Position numbers and translations under genes: made by a program. A model generated the notes under the pieces. That model was not told where the DNA came from, searched no databases, and worked only from the letters and a program-made list of their open reading frames with translations. Below are positions 16,883 to 23,642 of a DNA stretch of 42,522 nt, one piece after another. Source of the DNA: Ardenticatenaceae bacterium (GTDB lineage Bacteria > Chloroflexota > Anaerolineae > Promineifilales > Promineifilaceae). Each line of letters starts with the position of its first letter. Within the stretch, counting starts at the first letter, position 1. Location of the stretch: NCBI GenBank assembly GCA_030065875.1, contig JASJCR010000068.1, positions 1 to 42,522 of the forward strand. The letters run 5' to 3'.

Positions 16883-16922
16883 AGTGACAAGAATCAAGCT
16901 TGCTTGTTCTGGCACATACCCA
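16883..16922 (+). promoter_or_regulatory. Foldable leader RNA ahead of the DUF4388 gene
   Basis: Nested complementary segments, TGCCA with TGGCA outside and ACAAG with CTTGT inside, can form a two-part hairpin in the leader. No known riboswitch consensus was recognised. A GGAGAAG ribosome site lies separately just before the ATG. Confidence 0.35.
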
Positions 16923-16993
16923 TATTCAACAAACGAATGAAAGAAAAAAAGATTCAAAGAATTGTGCTAGACATCGCGGAGAAGTAATAAAAC

Positions 16994-17833
16994 ATGGCCC
17001 TAAAAGGCAACCTGCGTGATTTTACAACGACGCAGTTGTTTAATCTCATTCATCTCGCTAAAAAGACCGGCACCCTGACCGTAACTGGTGGCCAGACTGC
17101 CCACATCATTTTTCGGAGTGGGAAACTGGTTTATGCTGAAACCAGTGTTCAGCACGGGCGCTTGACCCAGATTTTACTCAGTGCTGGTAAATTGACGTCA
17201 GATCAATCGCGCCTGATTGATGAAAAACTGAAAGGCCGCACAGACAAACAGCTCGGCCATCGTCTGATCCAAGCAAAGTTGGTGACCCAAAACGATATCA
17301 TTCAGAGCATCCGCCAACACATGCTTGACATCGTATACAAGCTCTTTACCTGGGTTGAAGGATCATTCCAATTCGATAATTCGCTGCAATCTGCCGAAAC
17401 CAAAATCATGATCCCCATCGATTTAGAGGTGGTCATTATGGAGGGGAGTCGCCGACTGCAGGAGTCTGAGCTCTTAATGGAAGAGCTGCCAAACCTCGAG
17501 GCCTCCTTGCGTTTTGTCGATCGTCCAGACGCCCGATTGAGAAATATCAATTTAACGGTTGAAGAATGGCGTATCATTTCATACGTCAATCCCAAAAACA
17601 CCATCAAGAAAATTGCAGAAGCAAACAAGCTGTCGGATTTTCAAGTGCGTCGTACTGTTTACGGCATGCTTCAGGCGGGGATTGTGGAATTAATTCCCCC
17701 GGTTGGAGGTGCAAATGGCGAGAAGCCAAAAGAAAATATCCCAACCCAAAGACGGATTCAACCACCCAAGCAGTCTACGCAGGAGCGTCGGGGTGTTGTC
17801 AATCGCCTCATTGATCGGATCAGAAAGTTATAG
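16994..17833 (+). CDS. DUF4388 (PATAN-type) domain protein
   Basis: A 279-residue soluble protein. Residues about 1-110 match the DUF4388 pattern: ALKGNLRDFTTTQLFNLIHL, then KKTGTLTVTGG and IIFRSGKLVYAET. This fold is found in regulators and motility-linked proteins of Deinococcota, Chloroflexota and Myxococcota and serves in protein-protein signalling. The middle segment continues with HMLDIVYKLFTWVEGSF. A second region (about 185-240) looks like a winged helix (KNTIKKIAEANKLSDFQVRRTVYGML). The C-terminus is basic and disordered. It lies 43 nt upstream of the small GTPase gene, a pairing that suggests it is a partner or effector of that GTPase. Confidence 0.83.
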   Translation: MALKGNLRDFTTTQLFNLIHLAKKTGTLTVTGGQTAHIIFRSGKLVYAETSVQHGRLTQILLSAGKLTSDQSRLIDEKLKGRTDKQLGHRLIQAKLVTQNDIIQSIRQHMLDIVYKLFTWVEGSFQFDNSLQSAETKIMIPIDLEVVIMEGSRRLQESELLMEELPNLEASLRFVDRPDARLRNINLTVEEWRIISYVNPKNTIKKIAEANKLSDFQVRRTVYGMLQAGIVELIPPVGGANGEKPKENIPTQRRIQPPKQSTQERRGVVNRLIDRIRKL

Positions 17834-17876
17834 GTTCGAGGTTCAGTCGCAAATTTAGGAAAGGCTATATTTAGAT

Positions 17877-18416
17877 ATGCAAGCAGTAAAAATGGTTATC
17901 ACCGGGCCCTTTTCGGCGGGGAAAACATCGTTTATCGGGTCGGTGAGTGAGATCGACGTTGTTCGGACCGAAAGAAGAATTACCAATGCGGCCGAGCGGG
18001 TTAAAGAAACGACAACGGTTGCCATGGACTTCGGTCGTATCACCGTTGACGATGATCTAGTGCTGTACCTGTTTGGTACACCAGGTCAGCGCCGCTTTGA
18101 CTTTATGTGGGAAATTTTGTCCGAAGGGATGTTGGGGTTTGTTGTTTTAGTTGACAGCACCAAGCCAGAAACCTTCCGCGAGGCAAAACGAATCCTCGAA
18201 ACATTTCAATCTTATGCCTCAACCCCGTTTGTTGTGGCCGCCAACAAGCAAGATCATGAAGACGCGTGGTCACCGGATGATTTGCGCATCATCTTGCGCC
18301 TTGATCCCGCTGTAAAAATTCTCCCTTGCGTCTCTTTACAAAAAGATAGCGTTAAAAACGTGCTCCTGGAACTGCTTTACTCAATCCTCGAGCATTTGGA
18401 TAAAGAAGAAGCGTAA
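17877..18416 (+). CDS. Small Ras-like GTPase, COG2229/MglA-like
   Basis: A 179-residue single-domain GTPase. G1 is GPFSAGKTS (10-18), the switch I region contains ETTTVAMDFGRI (about 44-55), G3 is GTPGQ (67-71), G4 is NKQD (123-126) and a G5-like segment is CVSLQ. TVAMDFG and GTPGQ are typical of the prokaryotic COG2229 group related to MglA, cytoplasmic switches for polarity, motility or signalling. Gln71 is at the catalytic position. Unlike many relatives, no Roadblock/LC7 gene is adjacent; a DUF4388 protein gene takes that place. A strong terminator follows at 18454-18484, closing a two-gene operon. Confidence 0.88.
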   Translation: MQAVKMVITGPFSAGKTSFIGSVSEIDVVRTERRITNAAERVKETTTVAMDFGRITVDDDLVLYLFGTPGQRRFDFMWEILSEGMLGFVVLVDSTKPETFREAKRILETFQSYASTPFVVAANKQDHEDAWSPDDLRIILRLDPAVKILPCVSLQKDSVKNVLLELLYSILEHLDKEEA

Positions 18417-18453
18417 GCGAACTTTTCTAAATAAAAAATTTAGGCGATGGAAG

Positions 18454-18484
18454 AGGCTGTCCTTGGTAAGGGCAGCCTTTTTTT
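18454..18484 (+). terminator. Rho-independent terminator of the DUF4388-GTPase operon
   Basis: AGGCTGTCCTT pairs with AAGGGCAGCCT (one U-G) around a 3 nt loop and runs into seven T residues. A textbook intrinsic terminator. Confidence 0.92.
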
Positions 18485-18604
18485 GTCAATGGGTAACAAC
18501 CTGAATGCCTGTTTAATCAGGACGACAGTCCTAATTTAAGGAAGTAAGTCCTAAAAAACCGTCTTGAACCCAACGTTTCTTAACTTGGTTTTCACAAAGA
18601 GGCT

Positions 18605-18995
18605 ACTTTTTAGGTGCTACGATAAAATCATCTGGCGATTAAGCCTCATCTGCGGCTGGATTGATTTGTCGACTCGCTCAGAGGTGAAATGAATGTCGCC
18701 TAGATTACGCCGGATTGCGGTTATTCATCTTATAGTTGCAAGAAGGCGTTATAGACTGTCATTTTTAATGTAAGTTAAGTGCAATAAAATAGTTTTATCA
18801 CAGAAAGAAGTATTGAAAATCCACCCAGATTTATATGGTATAATGCCCAAGCCAATTTTGATTGAACCGCATTATCCATAACAGAGTGCAATCTGTGGTT
18901 ACCGGCGATCGCTTCACCGGGCAAGTTGATCTTGAATTCATATTTCAGTCAACTTCTTAATAACCAAAACAGGCATTGTTACGCACCTAAAAAGT
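18605..18995. repeat. Perfect 13-bp inverted repeats 365 bp apart
   Basis: ACTTTTTAGGTGC at 18605-18617 recurs as its exact reverse complement GCACCTAAAAAGT at 18983-18995. The flanking bases differ and no target-site duplication is obvious. It could be the terminal repeats of a MITE-like element or a paired regulator site. Confidence 0.5.
18836..18844 (+). promoter_or_regulatory. Extended -10 promoter for the alpha/beta hydrolase gene
   Basis: TGGTATAAT is an extended -10 with perfect TATAAT (18839-18844). A weak TTGAAA (18813-18818) lies 20 nt upstream. Transcription from here leaves about 190 nt of leader before the GTG start. Confidence 0.6.
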
Positions 18996-19039
18996 TGCAC
19001 ATCTGATGATCTACCGGTGGACATCGTGTCGAGGTCATA

Positions 19040-19954
19040 GTGAGCTCTATTGTTACAGAACAAGGTATTTTACATTACGAGTCTATCGGCCGTGGGAAAC
19101 CGCTGATTTTGCTTCACGGTTGGATTAATTCCTGGGACGTATGGCGAGACTCGATGGTTACCTTATCATCCCAGCACCGGCTCCGTATTTACGCTCTCGA
19201 TTTTTGGGGATTTGGAGATTCTGCAAAAAGCCAGCCCAACTCTTTTCAGCTAGATAGCTATGTTGACATGGTTCATCAATTTATGGAGAACCTCGGTATC
19301 GTTCGATCTCCTATTTTTGGCCATTCAATGGGGGGGACCGTTGCTCTTAAATACGCCTTACGCTACCCGGATCGGACCACAAAAGTGGCCGTTGTGGGAT
19401 CACCTATTGTCGGAAATTCGCTCAATTTTTTCTTGAAGTTGTCCGGTTACGGCTGGATCGCTGATTTAGTTTGGCGCTATCCATTTATCCGCGATATGGT
19501 CATGAAAATTCTTCTGGCCGGAGATTCCCGCGAGGTTCGATCGATGATTTCACGGGACGTGCAGCGGGCCAACATGCAATCGTTTTTCCGCAGTATTGCC
19601 TCTCTGCGAGATACCGACCTGAGACAGGAATTAGGGGCGCTTCATATGCCTGCCCTGGGAATTTACGGCCGGCGGGACAATATTGTTTCCCCACAAAATG
19701 CCGAAACGTTTCGCCAGGTCATTCAATCAGCCAATATCTCTTTAATGGAGAGCTCGCGACACTTCCCGATGATCGATGAACCGGAGCGGTTTATCGATGT
19801 CATCGTCAATTTCTTGGAAGATCAACCGCAAAAAACGGAAAACACGAATGAAGTTAGTCAGGGAAACGACGTGAACAATTTGCAGGTTGACTTTGCCCAA
19901 ACGTTAAATGGATCAAAACCACACGTGGCCACCAATACGCCACTGACTGAATAA
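19040..19954 (+). CDS. Alpha/beta hydrolase (paralogue 1)
   Basis: A 304-residue alpha/beta-hydrolase-fold enzyme. The oxyanion-hole segment LLHGWINSW (24-32), nucleophile elbow GHSMGG with Ser96, acid GRRDN with Asp213 and SSRHFPMIDEP with His241 give a complete Ser-Asp-His triad. A cap region lies at about 125-195. The last 45 residues are polar and appear disordered. No signal peptide. The family includes esterases, thioesterases and C-C hydrolases, so the substrate is open. It shares many blocks with the hydrolase at 27194 (HYE..GRG.P, HGW..SW, WGFGDS, YVDM), showing a duplication. The start is GTG with GAGG upstream. It leads the cluster containing the LbH and acyl-ACP reductase-like genes. 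Confidence 0.88.
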   Translation: MSSIVTEQGILHYESIGRGKPLILLHGWINSWDVWRDSMVTLSSQHRLRIYALDFWGFGDSAKSQPNSFQLDSYVDMVHQFMENLGIVRSPIFGHSMGGTVALKYALRYPDRTTKVAVVGSPIVGNSLNFFLKLSGYGWIADLVWRYPFIRDMVMKILLAGDSREVRSMISRDVQRANMQSFFRSIASLRDTDLRQELGALHMPALGIYGRRDNIVSPQNAETFRQVIQSANISLMESSRHFPMIDEPERFIDVIVNFLEDQPQKTENTNEVSQGNDVNNLQVDFAQTLNGSKPHVATNTPLTE

Positions 19955-20006
19955 CCGTGTCATTTGCAGACAGTATTACATAGATTTGAAAGAGTAACCC
20001 AAACCT

Positions 20007-21332
20007 ATGCGCCGAATTGCTATTCGCTACCCCCGCCAAATATCGCCCTTTAATGAACCTGCTCGTGACCTGCGGATTCAGAATAAGCCGCTGTGGCTGC
20101 TGCAGCGTGATTTGTGGGCCAAATATGTTGATACCGATCTGGAATTTGACGATTGGGAGACCGCCGGCCGTTTTATGGACGGACAAGATGGGGAAATTGT
20201 CGTGCACCGCGACAACCTTTTCTTTAATCAGGCTCTGGTTGATGAATTTATCGCCAAGGCTCGGCAGACCAATCGGCCGGTGCAGCTGGCCTTTCGAGCG
20301 GATGATCCCGCAATTCAGGCTCACGTCCGGCCGTTGACCACGCTCCTGGTCGAAAAAGGGGAGCTTGTCCTGGCGGAAATGTGGTATTTACCCGACGGCT
20401 GGACCGACTTACAAACCACAGAACCTCTGGTGGTTGATATGGAGGCCCGGGAGCGCGGATATTACCATATTCCCCCTTACACCGCTTCGGTATTTGGAGA
20501 TTTGGTTTATCAGCTGCCCAAAAGATCGTTTGTGGTGGTGGAAAGCTGGATACACGTTTTTGTCGCCGACATTTTGTTTGGAATTTTTGCCTACGGGGTC
20601 AATATCGAAGACGAGGTTAATAACAGCTGGACCAAAAAATTAAAAATATTGATGAAATCGATGTGGGAACAAAAACCATTTTTATCAAATTCAGAAATGG
20701 TCGTGATTGGTAAAAATGCGAATATTCACCCCACGGCTCAAATTACCGGTCCGGCGATTATCGGCGATAACGTTTCGATCGATGCCGGGGTGGTGATCGA
20801 TGCCTGTATTATCGGCAATAACGTAACCATTTCACAAGGTGCTTCCCTGCATATCAGCGTCATTGGGGACGGCTGCTTTTTGCCATTTCGGGCGGCAACT
20901 TTTATGACGACCCTCATGGAAGATACCATGGTCGCTCAAAATACCTGTTTGCAGCTATGCGTTGTCGGCCGGCAAACGTTTATTGGGGCCGGGACAACCT
21001 TTACCGATACAAGTTTGCTAATCGCCCCGATCAAGGCCCTAAACGGCCGTGAGGAACTTGAAGAAATCCCGCTGCGCGTGATTGGTGGGTGTGTGGGTCA
21101 CCACTGTCATCTGGGGTCGGGATTAATCATTTATCCGTCTCGAGTGATCGAATCTGATACAATTGTGATTCCAACAGATGAACGCTCCTTTATAAAGAAA
21201 AATGTGCGCTATGAAGACAGCGATCATTTGCGCTATCCGGATAAATTTGATCATCCACGTTTGTATCCCAGAGAAACATTTGAAGAAGATGAAGAAATCC
21301 CAACCCTGACCTACGAAGCATCCGTTTCGTAA
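20007..21332 (+). CDS. Left-handed beta-helix (hexapeptide) protein with nucleotidyltransferase-like N-terminus
   Basis: A 441-residue protein. Residues about 1-140 resemble the N-terminus of putative GlmU-like sugar nucleotidyltransferases (ISPFNEPARDLRIQNKPLW), but no complete nucleotide-binding signature is evident. Residues about 230-390 are left-handed beta-helix hexapeptide repeats: VVIGKNANIHPTAQI, AIIGDNVSIDAG, CIIGNNVTISQGA, VVGRQTFIGAGTTF, VIGGCVGHHCHLGSG. Such helices carry acyl- or nucleotidyl-transfer sites in trimeric enzymes. A middle hydrophobic stretch (FVVVESWIHVFVADILFGIFAYGV) may be membrane-associated. It lies 28 nt before the reductase-like gene, suggesting a shared pathway. 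The reaction is not known. Confidence 0.78.
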   Translation: MRRIAIRYPRQISPFNEPARDLRIQNKPLWLLQRDLWAKYVDTDLEFDDWETAGRFMDGQDGEIVVHRDNLFFNQALVDEFIAKARQTNRPVQLAFRADDPAIQAHVRPLTTLLVEKGELVLAEMWYLPDGWTDLQTTEPLVVDMEARERGYYHIPPYTASVFGDLVYQLPKRSFVVVESWIHVFVADILFGIFAYGVNIEDEVNNSWTKKLKILMKSMWEQKPFLSNSEMVVIGKNANIHPTAQITGPAIIGDNVSIDAGVVIDACIIGNNVTISQGASLHISVIGDGCFLPFRAATFMTTLMEDTMVAQNTCLQLCVVGRQTFIGAGTTFTDTSLLIAPIKALNGREELEEIPLRVIGGCVGHHCHLGSGLIIYPSRVIESDTIVIPTDERSFIKKNVRYEDSDHLRYPDKFDHPRLYPRETFEEDEEIPTLTYEASVS

Positions 21333-21360
21333 ATGACGCTGTATCGACTTGCGAAGCTAA

Positions 21361-22458
21361 ATGAGTAACGAAGAAGATTCATTTGCATTTATTATTCATC
21401 CGATTGATCCTAAACGAGATGTGAGTCGAAAATTCCCGTTTCTGGGGCGAACCTTACCGATTTGGCTGATCAATTTTTTATCGCTCTTCTTCCCACCGAT
21501 TTACATTTCTGAAATTCGCGGTATACGGTCCCAGGCAACCGGCGGCACCGCAAAGGGGTGGTTAATCGCCTGCCCACTCACCCCGGACAGGATGATGAGT
21601 TTAAAACCGGCGATTGTATATCGGAAAATTGTTCAAACCGGCCGTATGGCCGAACGGTTAGGGGCAAAGCTGTTGGGGTTGGGAGCATTTACCAGCGTTG
21701 TAGGAGACGGGGGGATTACAATTTCCAACCAGCTAGATATTCCGGTTACGACCGGAGACAGCTATACGGTAGCGGTCGCGGTTGAGGCGATTGAAAAAGC
21801 GGCCGCGATGATGGGGCAAACGCTTTCGTCAGCAACAGTAGCGGTAGTTGGTGGTGCTGGAGCGATTGGCGCCGTTTGTGTCCAAATGCTGGCCCCGAAA
21901 GTCGGCCGGATTATATTGATCGGCCGTACCAAAGAAAAATTGCAGCCGGTGGCTCGCAAAATCGAGGCGGCCGGACGTTGTAATGTGAACCTTAGCAATC
22001 AAATCAGCGACCTGAAAGAGGCTCATTTAATCATCACCGTCACCAGTGCGGTTGATGCCATTATCGAGCCCCACCACTTACGCCCTGGCGCGGTTGTCTG
22101 TGACGTGGCCCGCCCGCGTGATGTCTCTCGACAGGTTGTTGAAAAAAGACCGGATGTCCTGGTGATTGAAGGGGGAATGGTTCAAGTGCCCGGAGAGGTC
22201 GATTTTGGGTTTAACTTCGGTTTTCCCGAAAAGATGGCCTTCGCCTGTATGGCGGAAACAATTGCCCTTTCTCTGGAGAAACGTTACGAACCTTTCACAT
22301 TAGGAAAAACGGTTCAATTGTCACAGGTTATGACAATTGATAGAATTGCCAAACGGCATGGTTTCACGCTGGGCGGTTTTCGCAGTTTTGAAAAAGAAAT
22401 TCCGCTGACCCAGATCGAACAGGTTAAAATCCATGCTCTCGCAGCATCTGAGCGTTAA
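21361..22458 (+). CDS. Long-chain acyl-[ACP] reductase-like protein (cyanobacterial AAR homologue)
   Basis: A 365-residue Rossmann protein. It aligns by eye with cyanobacterial acyl-ACP reductase, which makes fatty aldehydes from acyl-ACP using NADPH: GLGAFTSVV (106-114), VTTGDSYTVAV, cofactor loop VVGGAGAIGAVC (162-173), IEGGMVQVPGEVDF (269-282), FACMAE (294-299) and KRHGF (331-335). Cys296 in FACMAE corresponds to the AAR cysteine that forms the acyl thioester. About 45 extra N-terminal residues include a hydrophobic stretch (IWLINFLSLFFPPIYIS, 34-50) that could sit at the membrane. No aldehyde-deformylating oxygenase is in the window, so alkane formation is not indicated; aldehyde or alcohol lipid production is possible. 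Automated tools may label it shikimate dehydrogenase. Confidence 0.8.
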   Translation: MSNEEDSFAFIIHPIDPKRDVSRKFPFLGRTLPIWLINFLSLFFPPIYISEIRGIRSQATGGTAKGWLIACPLTPDRMMSLKPAIVYRKIVQTGRMAERLGAKLLGLGAFTSVVGDGGITISNQLDIPVTTGDSYTVAVAVEAIEKAAAMMGQTLSSATVAVVGGAGAIGAVCVQMLAPKVGRIILIGRTKEKLQPVARKIEAAGRCNVNLSNQISDLKEAHLIITVTSAVDAIIEPHHLRPGAVVCDVARPRDVSRQVVEKRPDVLVIEGGMVQVPGEVDFGFNFGFPEKMAFACMAETIALSLEKRYEPFTLGKTVQLSQVMTIDRIAKRHGFTLGGFRSFEKEIPLTQIEQVKIHALAASER

Positions 22459-22500
22459 TTTTTGACCAGGTGAACCAAATTTTGACATAAAATATTGTAT

Positions 22501-22530
22501 TTGACGCGTGTGTGGTCAGATTGGTTAAAT
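22501..22530 (+). promoter_or_regulatory. Possible promoter of the two-component genes
   Basis: TTGACG (22501-22506) and TTAAAT (22525-22530) are 18 nt apart, about 130 nt before the response regulator. A TTGACA at 22482 lacks a partner at usual spacing. Tentative. Confidence 0.4.
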
Positions 22531-22657
22531 TAAGTATCAACCTGATTACATGCCAAGCACCTGTTGATAAACGGATGTTGTTGATGATGATTATAATGAA
22601 TTTGAATAATGGTTACGTTGAAATGAGACCAGCGAAACGCGAGCTAAGGAAAAGCTT

Positions 22658-23554
22658 ATGAGTAGCACAGGCCGAATACTTGTCGTAGAAGATGATTTTG
22701 ACATTGCTAATATGCTCCGGATTTACTTCACCGGGCAAGGGTACAGTGTTGAAGTTGCCTCTCGCGGAAGTGATGCCCTAACGATGTGCCGCAGCCAGCT
22801 GCCGGACCTAATTGTCTTGGACATTATGTTGCCCGATATGGATGGCTATACGGTTTGCCGTGAGTTGCGGACAACCACCCGCACAAAACACATTCCGATT
22901 ATATTCCTGACCCAGAAAGATGAGCGCAGTGACCGAATTCAGGGTTTGGAATTAGGCGCGGATGATTACATCACCAAGCCATTTGATATTGAGGAATTAA
23001 AGCTGCGGGTCAGGCGGGCGATCGCGACCTACAAACACACAAATATGACTGATCCCCGTACCGGTCTACCCAGCGGCAAATTAATCGAAGAAGAGCTTCT
23101 GTCGCTGATGCGATCTGGCGGTAATTGGTCACTGGCCCTGGTGGGTATCGATCACATGCAGCCGTTTACCGACACCTACGGGTTTGTGGCCGCGGATGAA
23201 GTACTCCGTTTTGCTGCAATTCTGGTCAATAATATTATCGAAGAACACGGCACAATGAACGATTTTATCGGCCATGCCGGCAGCGATTCATTTGTCATCA
23301 TTTCCCACACGTCCAGTATGTCTCAATTGATTGATGCCCTGCGCAGCCGATTCCAGGAAGATATTCGCACCCACTACAACTTCATGGATGCAGAACGAGG
23401 GGGGATCGAATTGGCAGAAGGGGGGACCGCTCCTTTAATGTCACTTTCAGTGGGGGTTGTGTCTAACCAAAGCAGTTCTTTTGCCGACATTCGTGAAATT
23501 ACTGAATTGGCGGCCGAACTGCGGCGCGCTGATCAGGAAGCAATGCAATCATAA
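22658..23554 (+). CDS. Response regulator with degenerate GGDEF domain
   Basis: A 298-residue two-domain regulator. The receiver (about 5-125) has acidic residues Glu11-Asp12-Asp13, phospho-acceptor Asp55 (VLDIMLPDMDG) and Lys107 (ITKPFD), so phosphorylation should work. The second half has the GGDEF fold pattern (DPRTGLPSGKLIEEEL, LALVGIDHMQPF, SLSVGVV), but the signature loop reads AGSDSF at 207-212 instead of GGDEF, so cyclase activity is unlikely; it may bind GTP or c-di-GMP or act as a dimer scaffold. AAGGAAAAG precedes the ATG. The kinase gene follows by 88 nt. Confidence 0.88.
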   Translation: MSSTGRILVVEDDFDIANMLRIYFTGQGYSVEVASRGSDALTMCRSQLPDLIVLDIMLPDMDGYTVCRELRTTTRTKHIPIIFLTQKDERSDRIQGLELGADDYITKPFDIEELKLRVRRAIATYKHTNMTDPRTGLPSGKLIEEELLSLMRSGGNWSLALVGIDHMQPFTDTYGFVAADEVLRFAAILVNNIIEEHGTMNDFIGHAGSDSFVIISHTSSMSQLIDALRSRFQEDIRTHYNFMDAERGGIELAEGGTAPLMSLSVGVVSNQSSSFADIREITELAAELRRADQEAMQS

Positions 23555-23642
23555 TATCACTCGCACCATTTGCCTGGCGATAAAGTCCAGGTGAAACAGC
23601 GATTGACCGGTTACCATTTTTGCGTAAACCTTGGAATAAGAC

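Larger units (their letters stand above)
16620..16993. other. 374 bp gap between tRNA-Leu and the DUF4388 gene
   Basis: Holds the divergent promoters: the AT-rich inverted repeat by the tRNA at 16627-16652, and a strong plus-strand promoter at 16811-16840 followed by a leader of about 147 nt. No coding frame with family resemblance is present. Confidence 0.5.
18485..19039. other. Large gene-free region ahead of the first alpha/beta hydrolase
   Basis: About 555 bp after the terminator without a credible gene. It contains the short palindrome AGGAC-GACA-GTCCT near 18518 and a second AGTCCTAA nearby, an outer pair of perfect inverted 13-mers (18605-18617 and 18983-18995), an extended -10 promoter at 18836-18844, and a leader of about 190 nt with a foldable segment AAGTTGA/TCAACTT. 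The spacing is large for a simple promoter, so a small RNA or mobile-element remnant is possible. Confidence 0.45.

Noticed and set aside
18880..18960. Possible riboswitch (c-di-GMP type) in the hydrolase leader
   Set aside because: Conserved core elements of that class were not found; only short complementary segments are present.
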